Part shown: one piece after another, positions 9,162 to 18,017 of the stretch
How positions within the stretch are numbered: position 1 is the first letter of the stretch
Layout: every line of letters starts with the position of its first letter
Origin: Clostridium sp.
GTDB taxonomy: Bacteria > Bacillota > Clostridia > Lachnospirales > Lachnospiraceae
Direction: 5' to 3'
NCBI GenBank assembly: GCA_023664385.1
Contig: JAMPFU010000015.1
Span: 27,906 to 64,394, forward strand
Length of the DNA stretch: 36,489 nt
Program-made: the position numbers and the translations under genes
The notes under the pieces: generated by a model
Databases searched by the model: none
What the model was told of the DNA's origin: nothing
Seen by the model: the letters and a program-made list of their open reading frames with translations, nothing else

Positions 9162-10241
9162 TTAATCTCCGAAGGATATTCCAAGCATTTTTGCATTCTT
9201 TACGATGCTGTCGTCAGGTGATACATATTTGAGCTTTCCTGCCGACTCGGAAAGAGGAATTGCAGTTACCTCATTGTCCTTCATAACAACAAGCTTGCCG
9301 AAATCCTCGTCCCTGATAAGCTCTGCTGCCTTTGCTCCGAAACGGCTTGATATAACTCTGTCGTAAGGAACAGGGCTGCCGCCTCTCTGTGTATGTCCCG
9401 GAACTGTTACCCTGATATCCAATCCACTGTATTCCTTTATCTGTTCTGCAACATGATATGCCACGGACGGATGCTTTGCTGCAATTTCTGCAACAGCAGC
9501 CTTTCTCTCCTTTTTCGGAAGGTTGGCAACATCCTTTGATATTGCGCCCTCGGCAACAGCGAGAATGGAAAATCCTTTGCCTGCCTTTGTCCGCTTTTCA
9601 AGTGCCTTGCACACCTTCTTTATATCATAAGGTATCTCAGGAATCAGTATAACGTCAGCTCCCGCAGCAATACCTGCATGGAGGGTAATCCAGCCAACCT
9701 TATGACCCATAACCTCAACTATGAAAATTCTGTTGTGTGACGCTGCCGTTGTGTGAATACAATCTATGGCTTCTGTTGCAATATCCACTGCACTTTGGAA
9801 GCCGAAGGTCATATCCGTTCCCCAAATGTCATTATCTATGGTCTTTGGAAGTCCCACAACATTTAAGCCCTCCTCGCTGAGAAGATTTGCCGTTTTCTGT
9901 GAGCCATTTCCACCAAGCACAACAAGGCAGTCAAGCTTTAGCTTCTTGTAGGTTTCTTTCATTGCCTTTACCTTATCAAGACCGTCCTCCGTCGGAACGT
10001 TCATAAGCTTAAACGGCTGTCTTGAGCTACCAAGAATTGTTCCGCCTCTTGTAAGTATTCCTGAAAAATCCTCCGCCGAAAGCTTTTTGTAGTTTCCGTA
10101 CATAAGTCCCTTATAGCCCTCAAGGAAACCATAAACCTCAACCTCCTTAAAGCAGCCGTAAAGTCCCTTTACAACACCCCTCATGGTTGCGTTCAGTGCC
10201 TGACAATCTCCGCCGCTGGTCAACATACCTATTCTTTTCAT
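9162..10241 (-). CDS. pfkA: 6-phosphofructokinase (group III, G104/K124 type)
   Basis: 359 residues, ATG start behind GAGG. The enzyme phosphorylates fructose 6-phosphate in glycolysis. The N-terminal phosphate-donor loop is GGDCQALNA instead of the usual GGDAPGMNA. GGNGS (110-114) keeps glycine at the position that decides ATP versus pyrophosphate use (position 104 in E. coli numbering). PKTIDND (132-138) has lysine at the position equivalent to 124 and the catalytic aspartate D136. The glycine/lysine pair is the mixed pattern of group III enzymes: glycine suggests ATP, whereas lysine is usual in pyrophosphate enzymes. The metal-binding aspartate before G104 is an asparagine. PGHTQRGGSP supplies substrate-binding residues. 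It is the last gene after recR in a replication/repair cluster, 39 bases downstream, so it may share that transcript. Confidence 0.92.
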   Translation of the reverse strand: MKRIGMLTSGGDCQALNATMRGVVKGLYGCFKEVEVYGFLEGYKGLMYGNYKKLSAEDFSGILTRGGTILGSSRQPFKLMNVPTEDGLDKVKAMKETYKKLKLDCLVVLGGNGSQKTANLLSEEGLNVVGLPKTIDNDIWGTDMTFGFQSAVDIATEAIDCIHTTAASHNRIFIVEVMGHKVGWITLHAGIAAGADVILIPEIPYDIKKVCKALEKRTKAGKGFSILAVAEGAISKDVANLPKKERKAAVAEIAAKHPSVAYHVAEQIKEYSGLDIRVTVPGHTQRGGSPVPYDRVISSRFGAKAAELIRDEDFGKLVVMKDNEVTAIPLSESAGKLKYVSPDDSIVKNAKMLGISFGD

Positions 10242-10280
10242 AGTACATACCTCACTTTCTTTTGACTATATTTGTCGTAG

Positions 10281-10880
10281 CTATATAGTTATTCTTCCCT
10301 CCAATGCTCGAAGAAGCGTAACCTCATCTATACATTCCAAATCTCCTCCTACAGGCACACCGCTTGCTATTCTCGTTGTCTTTATGCCTGAAGGCTTAAT
10401 GAGCTTTGATATGTACATTGCCGTAGCCTCGCCCTCGACACTGGAATTTGTGGCAATAATTAATTCGTCAACATCAAGCTGTTCCAGACGCAAAATAAGT
10501 TCCTTCAGCTTAATGTCGCCTGCCCCTATACCAAGCGCAGGATTTATAACTCCATGTAATACGTGATAAACGCCCTCATATCTGCCTGTCCTCTCATATG
10601 CCGCCAAATCTCTCGGAGTTTCCACAACCATAATAAGCTTATGGTCTCTTTTCTCCGATGCACATATGGGACAGACCTCCCTGTCCGTTATCGTATAGCA
10701 GGATTTGCAGTATTTTATGTTTGTCTTTGCATCTACAATTGCATCAGCAAGATTTTTAGCCCTGTCCTCTGGCATGTTTATGATATAAAATGCCAATCTC
10801 TGCGCCGTTTTGCCTCCTATGCCCGGAAGTCTTGACAGCTCCTCTATCAGTTTATTAACCTGTCCTCCGTATACATCCAT
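10281..10880 (-). CDS. recR: Recombination mediator protein RecR
   Basis: 199 residues, the normal family length. RecR works with RecO and RecF to load RecA on gapped DNA. Visible domains are an N-terminal helix-hairpin-helix ([18 protein letters not shown]), a four-cysteine zinc finger (C58, C61, C70, C73) and a Toprim domain starting at [12 protein letters not shown]-terminal Walker-like segment, [12 protein letters not shown], follows. The start ATG shares its A with the TGA stop of ybaB (TGATG), so translation is coupled. The ybaB-recR pair downstream of dnaX is a widely conserved bacterial arrangement. Confidence 0.97.
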   Translation of the reverse strand: MDVYGGQVNKLIEELSRLPGIGGKTAQRLAFYIINMPEDRAKNLADAIVDAKTNIKYCKSCYTITDREVCPICASEKRDHKLIMVVETPRDLAAYERTGRYEGVYHVLHGVINPALGIGAGDIKLKELILRLEQLDVDELIIATNSSVEGEATAMYISKLIKPSGIKTTRIASGVPVGGDLECIDEVTLLRALEGRITI

Positions 10881-11230
10881 CAGAAAGGAAAACCTCCGCC
10901 CATGCCGCCGGTAATTTTACCCATCTGCGCTTTCTCGTCCTCGCTCTGCATTCTTATGGCTTCATTTACTGCAGCGATAATTGTGTCCTCCAGCATTTCT
11001 ATGTCATCCTTATCCACAATATCCTCATCAAGATGCAGCTCGGTAATTTCCTTTTTTCCGTTTATCTTAACCTTGACTGCCCCGCCGCCTGACGACGCCT
11101 CGTATTCCTTTTCCTCAAGCTCCTTTGTAGTCTCCTCCATCTGCTTCTGCATTTTCTGCGCCTGCTTCATAAGATTGTTCATATTTCCCGGCATCATGCC
11201 TCCACCCGGAAATCCACCTCTTTTTGCCAT
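10880..11230 (-). CDS. ybaB: YbaB/EbfC-family nucleoid-associated protein
   Basis: 116 residues, ATG behind AGGAGGAAAG. The family forms a homodimer that binds DNA and is encoded between dnaX and recR in many bacteria. Here the N-terminus is rich in glycine and methionine. It is followed by the long helix [20 protein letters not shown], the strand [20 protein letters not shown], and a C-terminal helix with AAVNEA. The glycine-rich tail GGMGGGFPF ends the protein. It starts 11 bases after dnaX and overlaps recR by one base. Confidence 0.95.
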   Translation of the reverse strand: MAKRGGFPGGGMMPGNMNNLMKQAQKMQKQMEETTKELEEKEYEASSGGGAVKVKINGKKEITELHLDEDIVDKDDIEMLEDTIIAAVNEAIRMQSEDEKAQMGKITGGMGGGFPF

Positions 11231-11241
11231 TTTCTTTCCTC

Positions 11242-12975
11242 CTAAGATTTAAAATCAATATCAAAGTTTATTTTTGACAAATCCCACTCTGCCACATTGG
11301 AATTTTGATATTCCTTTGGTCTTACCTTTCTTAAAGAGACGTGTACCTCCCGCTCGGTAAATTCAGCAATCATTTCTTCAAGCTGCTTTATATTGCGGGG
11401 CTCACTAAAGTATTTTATCGCCATAAAATTTTCATCATTTTCCACAAATGTAAGCTCAAGCGTGGAGGGCGACTCTCCCGGTACTACCTTTGCTTTATCG
11501 AGATACGACCGTTCCATTCTCATAACCGTCTGCTTTAGGTGTTGCCATGCAGACACAATTTTTTTAATTTCCTCAAGGTCTGCCTCTTTGTATTTCCTTT
11601 TAAAATTATCAGCTATTTTTTGTTCCAGCGCTGACTCGTCCGTCTGATTTTCCACATTTACAGCCGCTTGCGTGACAGACACATTTGTTGTATTCATAGC
11701 GGCATTTGTTATATTCGTCTGTGATACACTGGAATTTGCCGGATTCATCTGCGGCACACTGACATTTGCTGTACTCATCTGTGATGCCACAGGTTCTGTA
11801 TTAACATATACTATCTTTTCTGTTCCAATATCAGCAAGCCGCTGTTCCAGCTCCTCAATACGCTTTTCCATGGCAGCGTAGCCCTGCTGCATTTGAGGCT
11901 TGCACATTTTTATAACTGCCACCTCCAAAACAATACGCTTTGTTGTGGCGCGGCTTATCTTTGACGCCGCCTCCTGAAGAATATTTATGTAATTCATCAG
12001 GTATTCCTGCGACAAATCAGCTCCAAGCTCTAACAGGCGTGGTACATTTTCCGATGTAACGTCCACTGTCATGGCAGGATTTAGTTTAAGCACAAGCACA
12101 TTTCTCACAAACGATGTAAATTCATTGACAATCTGTGTTAAATCCTTTCCCTGCCAAACGGCATCATCAATGATAGCTACGGCTGTAAGCACATCTCCCG
12201 AAACAATGGCAGACATGAGCTTCATGTATATTTCTATATCTACAGCTCCAATCGTTTCAAGCACGCTGTCATAGGTAAGCTCCTCGCCAAGATGAAAGGC
12301 GATACATTGGTCTAAAATACTAAGGGCATCTCTCATAGAGCCGTCTGCTGCCTTTGCAACATAGGCAAGCGCTTCTCTTGTCGCCTTGACATTTTCCCGT
12401 TCTAAAAGCTCTGCAAGCCTGTCGGTGATTGTCTCTATCGAAATTCGCCTGAAATCATATCTCTGACATCTCGATAAGATTGTTGCGGGTATCATATGCG
12501 ACTCAGTAGTTGCCAATATAAAAATAACATATTCAGGCGGCTCCTCCAAGGTCTTTAACAGCGCATTAAACGCACCCTTAGAAAGCATATGCACCTCATC
12601 TATAATATACACCAAATACTTGCCCTGTGTAGGCGAATATTGGACTGCGCCGTTAATCTGCCTTATGTTGTCAACACCGTTATTTGACGCTGCATCAATC
12701 TCAATTACATTCATGGAATTTCCTGCCGCTATCGCCTTGCAGCTTGCACATTCATTGCACGGACTTCCATCTATGGGATTTTCACAGTTTACCGCCTTTG
12801 CCATCAGCTTTGCAATTGTAGTTTTTCCTGTTCCTCTTGTTCCGCAAAAAAGATATGCATGTCCTATTCTGTCATGCTTGATTTGGTTTCTCAGGGTTGT
12901 AACAATGTGTTCCTGCCCCTTTACCTCCTGAAATTCATCGGGACGCCATTTGCGGTATAATGCCATATAGGACAT
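11242..12975 (-). CDS. dnaX: DNA polymerase III subunit gamma/tau
   Basis: 577 residues. DnaX is the clamp-loader motor that also tethers polymerase and helicase at the fork. The AAA+ module is complete: Walker [10 protein letters not shown] (45-53), zinc-binding C64, C73, C76 and C79, Walker B DEVHM (126-130), sensor I ATTE, and the SRC arginine finger R169. Domain III follows to about residue 365. A linker of QM/SVxQ/NxTN-type repeats (about 395-440) joins the tau-like C-terminal domain. The ATG at 12973-12975 is preceded by AGAAGGG; an alternative ATG at 12966 would give MALYRKW. I found no convincing programmed frameshift site for a short gamma form. It lies 21 bases after the flavodoxin/SCP2-like gene and 11 bases before ybaB. 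Confidence 0.97.
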   Translation of the reverse strand: MSYMALYRKWRPDEFQEVKGQEHIVTTLRNQIKHDRIGHAYLFCGTRGTGKTTIAKLMAKAVNCENPIDGSPCNECASCKAIAAGNSMNVIEIDAASNNGVDNIRQINGAVQYSPTQGKYLVYIIDEVHMLSKGAFNALLKTLEEPPEYVIFILATTESHMIPATILSRCQRYDFRRISIETITDRLAELLERENVKATREALAYVAKAADGSMRDALSILDQCIAFHLGEELTYDSVLETIGAVDIEIYMKLMSAIVSGDVLTAVAIIDDAVWQGKDLTQIVNEFTSFVRNVLVLKLNPAMTVDVTSENVPRLLELGADLSQEYLMNYINILQEAASKISRATTKRIVLEVAVIKMCKPQMQQGYAAMEKRIEELEQRLADIGTEKIVYVNTEPVASQMSTANVSVPQMNPANSSVSQTNITNAAMNTTNVSVTQAAVNVENQTDESALEQKIADNFKRKYKEADLEEIKKIVSAWQHLKQTVMRMERSYLDKAKVVPGESPSTLELTFVENDENFMAIKYFSEPRNIKQLEEMIAEFTEREVHVSLRKVRPKEYQNSNVAEWDLSKINFDIDFKS

Positions 12976-12996
12976 ATAGTGCCCTTCTTTCTAAAA

Positions 12997-14004
12997 CTAT
13001 TTCCTGCCAAACCTGAATATCTGATCCAGCATCCTAAGTGTCTTAAAGTTTCCCTTTGCAGTTATTTCTCCTGCCATAAATCCCTTTTGGAACGTCTGCT
13101 TTCCCGCAAAAATTTTCTTCAAGTGGGCAGTGCTTGTTTTCAGCTTCACATCGCCCTCCTGATCCTCGCCATACTCACATTTAAGCTCAGTTCCTGCATG
13201 AATAATAAGATTCTTCCCCGTATCTGAAACTATAATAACATACTTTGCACTAAAATCCTTTTCAGGATGGAAGTGTGTATAAAGTGCTTCTATAATGTCA
13301 TCCTCATATACAACCTCCTCCTTAGGTTCTTCATCTCCCATCATCTGCTTGAACATGGCAGCAAGCTCCTCGATATCCTCTTTCTGCTTTTTCACATATC
13401 CGTCATCCGCCACAAATTTTGAAAGCTGCTCGCTCTCCTGCGGCGTAAGATTTATGCTGCTTTTCTTTATAATATTATTTTTTACTGCAATGCTGCTCGT
13501 TGGAAGCTTGACGGATTTTTTATTGATGCTCCTATATAAATCCTCTGCTTTCTTCTCTATAACGCCCAAATATGCAGCATTGGACTCTATATCCTCCTGG
13601 CTATTAACATAAAGGGCAAGTCCATGTAACGGTATGCCGCCCAAAACATCCCATGCCTTTCTGAGCGACAGCTCAATATCCTGCTCGCCGTAAGCCGTAG
13701 CAACAACAACTGGCAGCATATAAAGCTTAGATATTTTTCCCTTGTCGCCGTACAGCCAGCACATATCAAGGAACTGCTGCATGTAGCCGCCCATTCCATA
13801 CCATTCAACATTCGCTGCAAGAATAACTCCATCACAATCCTTTAACGTGTTCGGCAATGTCGCAATTCCGGACTTATCCTCATACATATTATACCTTGTT
13901 ACATTAACACGAAGCTCCTCAAGCACCTGTATAATTCTTTCTATGACAAATAATGTAGGGTCATCGAGAAGCCCCCGTCCTCCGTAGTATACATTAATAT
14001 TCAA
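12997..14004 (-). CDS. Flavodoxin/NADPH-FMN reductase-like protein with C-terminal SCP2-like domain
   Basis: 335 residues if started at TTG 14002-14004, five bases after GAGGTGG. An in-frame TTG at 14025 lies upstream of that ribosome site and is less likely. The N-terminal ~165 residues look like a flavodoxin-like oxidoreductase: an NINVYYGG phosphate-loop region, then DGVILAANVEWYGMGGYMQQFLD, as in NAD(P)H-dependent FMN reductases. A helical linker precedes a C-terminal domain (about 245-335) of the SCP2 sterol-carrier type, with the typical GMAGEITAKG-like turn (here GFMAGEITAKGNF) and LRMLDQIF. The pairing of these domains is seen in clostridial multimodular oxidoreductases; substrate and partner are not evident. 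It is first in the dnaX cluster, right after the terminator of the pilus operon. Confidence 0.8.
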   Translation of the reverse strand: MNINVYYGGRGLLDDPTLFVIERIIQVLEELRVNVTRYNMYEDKSGIATLPNTLKDCDGVILAANVEWYGMGGYMQQFLDMCWLYGDKGKISKLYMLPVVVATAYGEQDIELSLRKAWDVLGGIPLHGLALYVNSQEDIESNAAYLGVIEKKAEDLYRSINKKSVKLPTSSIAVKNNIIKKSSINLTPQESEQLSKFVADDGYVKKQKEDIEELAAMFKQMMGDEEPKEEVVYEDDIIEALYTHFHPEKDFSAKYVIIVSDTGKNLIIHAGTELKCEYGEDQEGDVKLKTSTAHLKKIFAGKQTFQKGFMAGEITAKGNFKTLRMLDQIFRFGRK

Positions 14005-14060
14005 AATTTCCACCTCACAAAACAAAAAATTTGTTTTTAAAAAACAACATATACTTTAAT

Positions 14061-14094
14061 ATAACAAAAATAGCCTTGTTAGTAAAGGCTATTT
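14061..14094 (-). terminator. Intrinsic terminator of the Tad pilus operon
   Basis: AAATAGCCTT (14085-14094 read on the minus strand) pairs perfectly with AAGGCTATTT (14069-14077) across a seven-base loop. A run of five or more U follows in the minus-strand RNA. The stem overlaps the stop codon of the FHA gene, so the operon ends here. Confidence 0.85.
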
Positions 14095-14964
14095 AACGAA
14101 GAATTCCTCATTTGCAAAGGCAACGATGTCTCCCTGTCTCAACTGCCTGCTCTCCAGTGCCGTAAGCCTTACCGAGTTTACAAACGTACCATTTGTTGAG
14201 TTTTCGTCCTGTACCCATATTCCGTTTTCCCCTATAAAAACACACGCATGCACCCTGCTTATCTGATTTGTGGCAATTCTGTAGTCCGCCTGCTTCTTTC
14301 CACGACCTATCACGATTTTTTCTTTATAATCGCAAAAGCTTATGGGTTCAAGCAAACCATTTGTAAGAGGCACAAGACAGCTTATTTCACATTCATGCTT
14401 GGGCGGTTCAACATAGGGATCATTTATATTAGCTTCAGCCTCACATAAAACTGCTTCTCTTAATTTTACCATGGAAATGCCTTGGTCTGTCAACATATCA
14501 TATATCCCATACATATATACAAGTCCTTCGCTGTCGCGGTGGTCAAACTCTTTCATTAAGACCTCCAGCATAACCCTAAGCTGCTGTCTTATATCCGTAT
14601 TATACTCAGGCACATATATCATTCCGATGCTATTTGTATCAGTATTGTATGTCATATATCTGATATCTATTACAAGGTCGTTTGCAGAAAGCAGATACTC
14701 CTCCAACGAAAATATACATGCGAATATCTGTGCCATGATAAGCTTAAGCAGTCCCCCATCCAGCCTGAGACCGAGCAGCACTCTTTCAAGTATATAATTG
14801 CCTGATGTTTTATATCTCAGCCACATACTGCCGTCAAGCTCATATGACGCAGGACGAAGCATGTAAGGAATGTTATTTTCCTCTATCATACGGCTCTTAT
14901 ACCTTGCTGCCGAGGTTTTGGATATGCCAGTGTCCTCAAGCTTTACATCCATATAATTATCCAT
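14089..14964 (-). CDS. FHA-domain protein closing the Tad operon
   Basis: 291 residues. The start is ATG 14962-14964, seven bases after AGGAG; an in-frame ATG at 14991 lies upstream of that site. The N-terminal ~190 residues belong to the same DUF6382-like family as the two proteins at the left end of the window (helical, with LEEYLLSANDLVIDIRYM and IGMIYVPEYN). The C-terminal FHA domain is canonical: VIGRGKKQADYRI, ISRVHACVF and a DENSTNGTFVNSVRL loop. It should bind phosphothreonine peptides in the cytoplasm. Its start is four bases after the stop of the TadE-like gene, and its stop lies in the operon terminator, so it is part of the pilus operon. A regulatory or assembly role for the pilus is inferred. 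Confidence 0.9.
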   Translation of the reverse strand: MDNYMDVKLEDTGISKTSAARYKSRMIEENNIPYMLRPASYELDGSMWLRYKTSGNYILERVLLGLRLDGGLLKLIMAQIFACIFSLEEYLLSANDLVIDIRYMTYNTDTNSIGMIYVPEYNTDIRQQLRVMLEVLMKEFDHRDSEGLVYMYGIYDMLTDQGISMVKLREAVLCEAEANINDPYVEPPKHECEISCLVPLTNGLLEPISFCDYKEKIVIGRGKKQADYRIATNQISRVHACVFIGENGIWVQDENSTNGTFVNSVRLTALESRQLRQGDIVAFANEEFFVK

Positions 14965-14968
14965 GTCG

Positions 14969-15322
14969 CTACTCCTGAAAAATATCTCCATACATCTGCC
15001 ACCTCCTCAGCCTCGGCGTACATTTACCAAATTCCGTCTTATATGTGATCTCCCTGTTTTTATAGTGTGAGGATGCTTTTATCTGTCTGGCACAGCCATA
15101 AACAAATCCATTTTCCTCATATACCTTTATCTGCTCATTTACCAAATTCCCACTATCCCCCGAATATGTATAAATAGCCGAATAGGACTGTTCCTGCGTC
15201 TGAATGTCATGCACAGGCATAAGCAGGAGCATCAGACAAAATATTGTTACAACTATCACAATCGGCATTACAAAGCACATTTCCACTGTCGTGCTTCCTG
15301 AATTTTTGTATATGATTTTCAT
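14969..15322 (-). CDS. TadE-like pseudopilin (short)
   Basis: 117 residues. TadE-like minor pilins have an N-terminal hydrophobic helix and are processed by the Tad prepilin peptidase. Here NSGSTTVEMCFVMPIVIVV gives the G-xxxx-E pattern before a membrane helix (about 14-36). The extracellular part is only ~80 residues, with two cysteines in it (C97 and C106 region). The ribosome site is a weak GGGGGA. The stop codon abuts the AGGAG of the FHA gene, so the two are translationally coupled. It is shorter than typical TadE and lacks the zinc modules of its neighbour. Confidence 0.8.
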   Translation of the reverse strand: MKIIYKNSGSTTVEMCFVMPIVIVVTIFCLMLLLMPVHDIQTQEQSYSAIYTYSGDSGNLVNEQIKVYEENGFVYGCARQIKASSHYKNREITYKTEFGKCTPRLRRWQMYGDIFQE

Positions 15323-15341
15323 GCATTTTCCCCCAATTGAA

Positions 15342-15385
15342 CGTCAGCCATCCTAAATTTGCTTACAGCATATGGACTGACACAA
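15342..15385. repeat. Dispersed palindromic intergenic repeat, copy A
   Basis: GTCAGCCAT pairs with ATGGACTGAC to form a hairpin in the gap between the two TadE-like genes. Its interior TAAATTTGCTTACAGCATATG matches the elements at 18018-18088 and 27205-27235. It lies in the untranslated leader of the short TadE gene. Confidence 0.6.
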
Positions 15386-15431
15386 TCATCCTATATATCA
15401 TCTTCTACTGTTACTTTCTATTATTATTTTA

Positions 15432-16172
15432 TCACTTCATGCCTCCTCCACATCTTTGGCAAGCCCCTATCTGCTCCACCTCGGAGAGCTTCACACGTTT
15501 TATGGTTCTTTTTAAGCCGCTGCATGATTTCCCCGAATGATACCTGTCTCCATATTTTGTAATATATACAGTTTGTCCACATTTATCGCCGCAAAATTCA
15601 CAGGGCGAAAAATTATTTTTTTCTGCCTGTTTTTTCGTCGTGCTGGAAATGGACAATGACAGGTGTGTGCATGCTCTTGTCGTATGGTACGCTTCCATGT
15701 TATCCGTTACATAAACATATTTTTCGTCATCGGTTTCCTCCCATTCTTCCCCCTGCTCCTTTTCATAGCCGCAATATATATGCTGCTTTAATGTATAGTT
15801 TCTTTCATGTGAAAAATAATCAAAAAACGGAATGTTGCAGCTTAATTTGTATGTTATGGTAAGCTCCACGTCATTTTCCCCTGTTTGAAAGCATGAACCC
15901 GTAAGGCTCACGCCCGAAGCGCCTCCCTGAATATACTTATCCACAAGCCCCACGTCATCAACATAGTTTTCAAGTCTCGACTGTGCAAGCCACAAATTCC
16001 CCTCGGCTATATATCCATACTCCGCCATATACTCAGCAGTTTCCCATGCCGCCTCATAAACAATATTTTCTGCAAGCCTGCACTGGGAAAATTCAAACAA
16101 CGCAAGCATTCCGAAAATAAATATAGGAAGAATAAGTGTAGCTTCAACTACTGTGTTTCCCTTATTATTCAT
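15432..16172 (-). CDS. TadE-like pseudopilin with two extracellular His/Cys zinc-type modules
   Basis: 246 residues, ATG 16170-16172 six bases after GAGG. The N-terminus NNKGNTVVEATLILPIFIF shows the type IVb G-xxxx-E prepilin motif and a single membrane helix (about 8-30), as in TadE. After ~120 pilin-like residues come two copies of one motif: VYVT...YH163 x4 C168 ... C191 xx C194, and VYIT...YH212 x4 C217 ... C238 xx C241. This His-Cys-CxxC pattern resembles the small Ada-like metal-binding domain found at the C-terminus of some secreted nucleases and surface proteins. Placed after the pilin helix it should be outside the cell, at or near the fibre. It is the eighth gene of the operon. The module function (metal binding, adhesion or DNA contact) is unknown. 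Confidence 0.85.
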   Translation of the reverse strand: MNNKGNTVVEATLILPIFIFGMLALFEFSQCRLAENIVYEAAWETAEYMAEYGYIAEGNLWLAQSRLENYVDDVGLVDKYIQGGASGVSLTGSCFQTGENDVELTITYKLSCNIPFFDYFSHERNYTLKQHIYCGYEKEQGEEWEETDDEKYVYVTDNMEAYHTTRACTHLSLSISSTTKKQAEKNNFSPCEFCGDKCGQTVYITKYGDRYHSGKSCSGLKRTIKRVKLSEVEQIGACQRCGGGMK

Positions 16173-16482
16173 ACTAACCTCACATCCTATAATTATGGAT
16201 AGGCAATTGCGAAACTCTGCTTTATAATAACGTAAGTTGGAGAAAATATATAAGTTCATAAGCAGGGCGTTAAGCGCAAGCGTACCCTGAGTTGAATTTG
16301 TATATTTTCGACAACATATATTAATAAAATGTTAGTTTCGCAATTACCTATGTAATTATGGAATCATCTCTGACCTCATTTCGATTCACATACTGATTGT
16401 CCCGGCACCCTCTGCCTATATGGTTTGCACCCGGAGAGGCTTTACTTATTTTTTTTCGGCGTGACAGAGGATGTCAGGACAA
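16173..16482. other. 310-bp gap filled by two palindromic elements
   Basis: No gene is seen here. The gap between the DUF5702-type gene and the zinc-motif TadE gene holds the MITE-like element at 16199-16352 and a long inverted repeat at 16390-16489. Confidence 0.75.
16199..16352. mobile_element. MITE-like element, copy 2, with flanking direct repeat
   Basis: ATAGGCAATTGCGAAACT at the left end and the reverse complement of AGTTTCGCAATTACCTAT at the right end form terminal inverted repeats shared with the element at 9047-9101. The 10-bp TAATTATGGA occurs directly on both sides (16190-16199 and 16353-16362), which looks like a target-site duplication. The interior of about 115 bp encodes nothing recognisable. 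It interrupts the pilus operon. Confidence 0.65.
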
Positions 16483-16489
16483 TCAGTAT
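16390..16489. repeat. 100-bp inverted repeat at the end of the DUF5702 gene
   Basis: ATACTGATTGTCC (16390-16402) and GGACAATCAGTAT (16477-16489) are perfect 13-bp arms, and CCCTCTG and CAGAGG pair further inside. The right arm covers the last codons and stop of the DUF5702 gene. In the minus-strand mRNA this is a long hairpin immediately after that gene. Confidence 0.7.
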
Positions 16490-17997
16490 CCTCCGCTTTC
16501 CTTTATGTAATAGGTTCTGTCATCATAGGAAATGATAAATTCAGCCGTCAGTGCAACAGCGCCATTTGCAATATCAAAATCCTCGTCAACAGAACGTGCA
16601 TTTATATCTATCAAATCAAGCATACGATAGTAGGTTTTGTCTGCGTTCATGGAAAGTAATATCATCAAATAATCCTGATAGCTCATTCCACTATCGCTGC
16701 CCGTCCCTTCACACACACTTTCCCCAATCCTATCTATATCCGTTATCCAGCTTTCCCTGCTCTTTGCAAATGGAAGCTTTTTCCCCTGAAGCAAAACTCT
16801 TGCGTCTGCCATCCCCTCTATGTAGGACCAGCAGCCTGCTATCAGCGTCTTAACGACAGGCTCAGGAATTAGTGTTGCAATGGAAATAGGAATTGCAATT
16901 TGTGTTACCCTTGCCATTTTTGTCGTATCGCTTATCAGATAAGAATAATTGATGGGAAACCTTATAAGCACAATTCTCTCTACTGCACTCTCCAAATTTT
17001 CCGCATCTGATTTTTTCCCGCAGGCAAGATATTCCAATTCATATTTTAAAACTGAGGTTTCATTTACGGATGTGTCTACAGCACAGTTAAAAACATTAAC
17101 TGCATAAACGGCTCCGACACCTGACGCGGCAAGCTTATCCGCCCAGCTTTCATGTTCTTTCATATCCGCAAGCATATCGTCACTATCATCAAATCGTGTG
17201 TTTACCTTGTATGCAAACGGCTCTGCCTTACCTTGTCTTTTTGAAAAACATTCGGACAAATCAATGGAAGCCCCGCTTATTTCCATATCAGGCGGCTTGA
17301 TAATAGTTACAATACCCACAACTCCTGCCTTTGCAGTATATTTTCTTGGGTCCTCCTCCTTTTTATCACCCTGCGACGTTTCTTCCGTTCCATTTACATT
17401 GCCCTCTGTTTCCATGCCTCCTTGAGTTTTATTTTCACTTTGAGTTTGACTTTCGCTTTGGGTTTGACTTTCACTTTGAGTTTGACCTTCCTCTTGATTT
17501 TCCTTTGCACCATTTTCCGTCTGTCCCTGCGCCTTTATATCATCCGTTACAGCCTCGGACAGAGTACCGTCCTCCCCCTTTGTTTCATCAACTATTTTAT
17601 CTATCCCATTTTCAATTGCCGCATATTTCAGGTAATCGGCAATTTGCTCCTGAAATGGCTTACAGTCCTCCTCATATATGTACCTGAAATCCGTTATGGC
17701 TGTCTGCTCTACCGAAACCTTTTCCCCCATTTTCTCACACATATTATTGTGTAGCTTTTGCTCCAGATAAGCTTCTCCTTTCCCACCATAGCTTTTATCA
17801 AAGAGAAGAATATGATAATGCTCAAATATATATGTGTTGTATTCAGCTTTTATATCCGATATAGAACTTTTCGCACATATGACAGCCTTTTCCTTTACGG
17901 ACAAGTTTGTTATTATTTTGTTTACCGTAAATGAAACTAACAGCATACTGCTTATAATCAGACATAGAAACACAGTTATTTTTCCACTATTATTCAT
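16483..17997 (-). CDS. TadG-like protein of the DUF5702 type
   Basis: 504 residues. The start is ATG 17995-17997 behind AAAGGAGGAG; an in-frame ATG at 18018 would place that ribosome site inside the gene. The N-terminus NNSGKITVFLCLIISSMLLVSFTV is a single membrane helix preceded by a pilin-like glycine, and the rest should be extracellular. DUF5702-type proteins sit beside TadE genes in Firmicute Tad loci and replace TadG. Residues about 165-215 form a low-complexity hinge rich in Q, T, S and E, with TQSESQ units (an 18-bp DNA repeat near 17436-17495). Strong beta and helix segments follow, ending in DDRTYYIKESGGY. Its stop lies in the 16390-16489 inverted repeat. It may cap or anchor the pilus; this is inferred. 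Confidence 0.8.
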   Translation of the reverse strand: MNNSGKITVFLCLIISSMLLVSFTVNKIITNLSVKEKAVICAKSSISDIKAEYNTYIFEHYHILLFDKSYGGKGEAYLEQKLHNNMCEKMGEKVSVEQTAITDFRYIYEEDCKPFQEQIADYLKYAAIENGIDKIVDETKGEDGTLSEAVTDDIKAQGQTENGAKENQEEGQTQSESQTQSESQTQSENKTQGGMETEGNVNGTEETSQGDKKEEDPRKYTAKAGVVGIVTIIKPPDMEISGASIDLSECFSKRQGKAEPFAYKVNTRFDDSDDMLADMKEHESWADKLAASGVGAVYAVNVFNCAVDTSVNETSVLKYELEYLACGKKSDAENLESAVERIVLIRFPINYSYLISDTTKMARVTQIAIPISIATLIPEPVVKTLIAGCWSYIEGMADARVLLQGKKLPFAKSRESWITDIDRIGESVCEGTGSDSGMSYQDYLMILLSMNADKTYYRMLDLIDINARSVDEDFDIANGAVALTAEFIISYDDRTYYIKESGGY

Positions 17998-18017
17998 ATT
18001 CTCCTCCTTTTTAAACA

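Noticed and set aside
11545-11580. Run of seven A in dnaX as a possible slippage site for a gamma form
   Set aside because: The run does not give an in-frame X-XXY-YYZ heptamer and no stimulating hairpin is visible.
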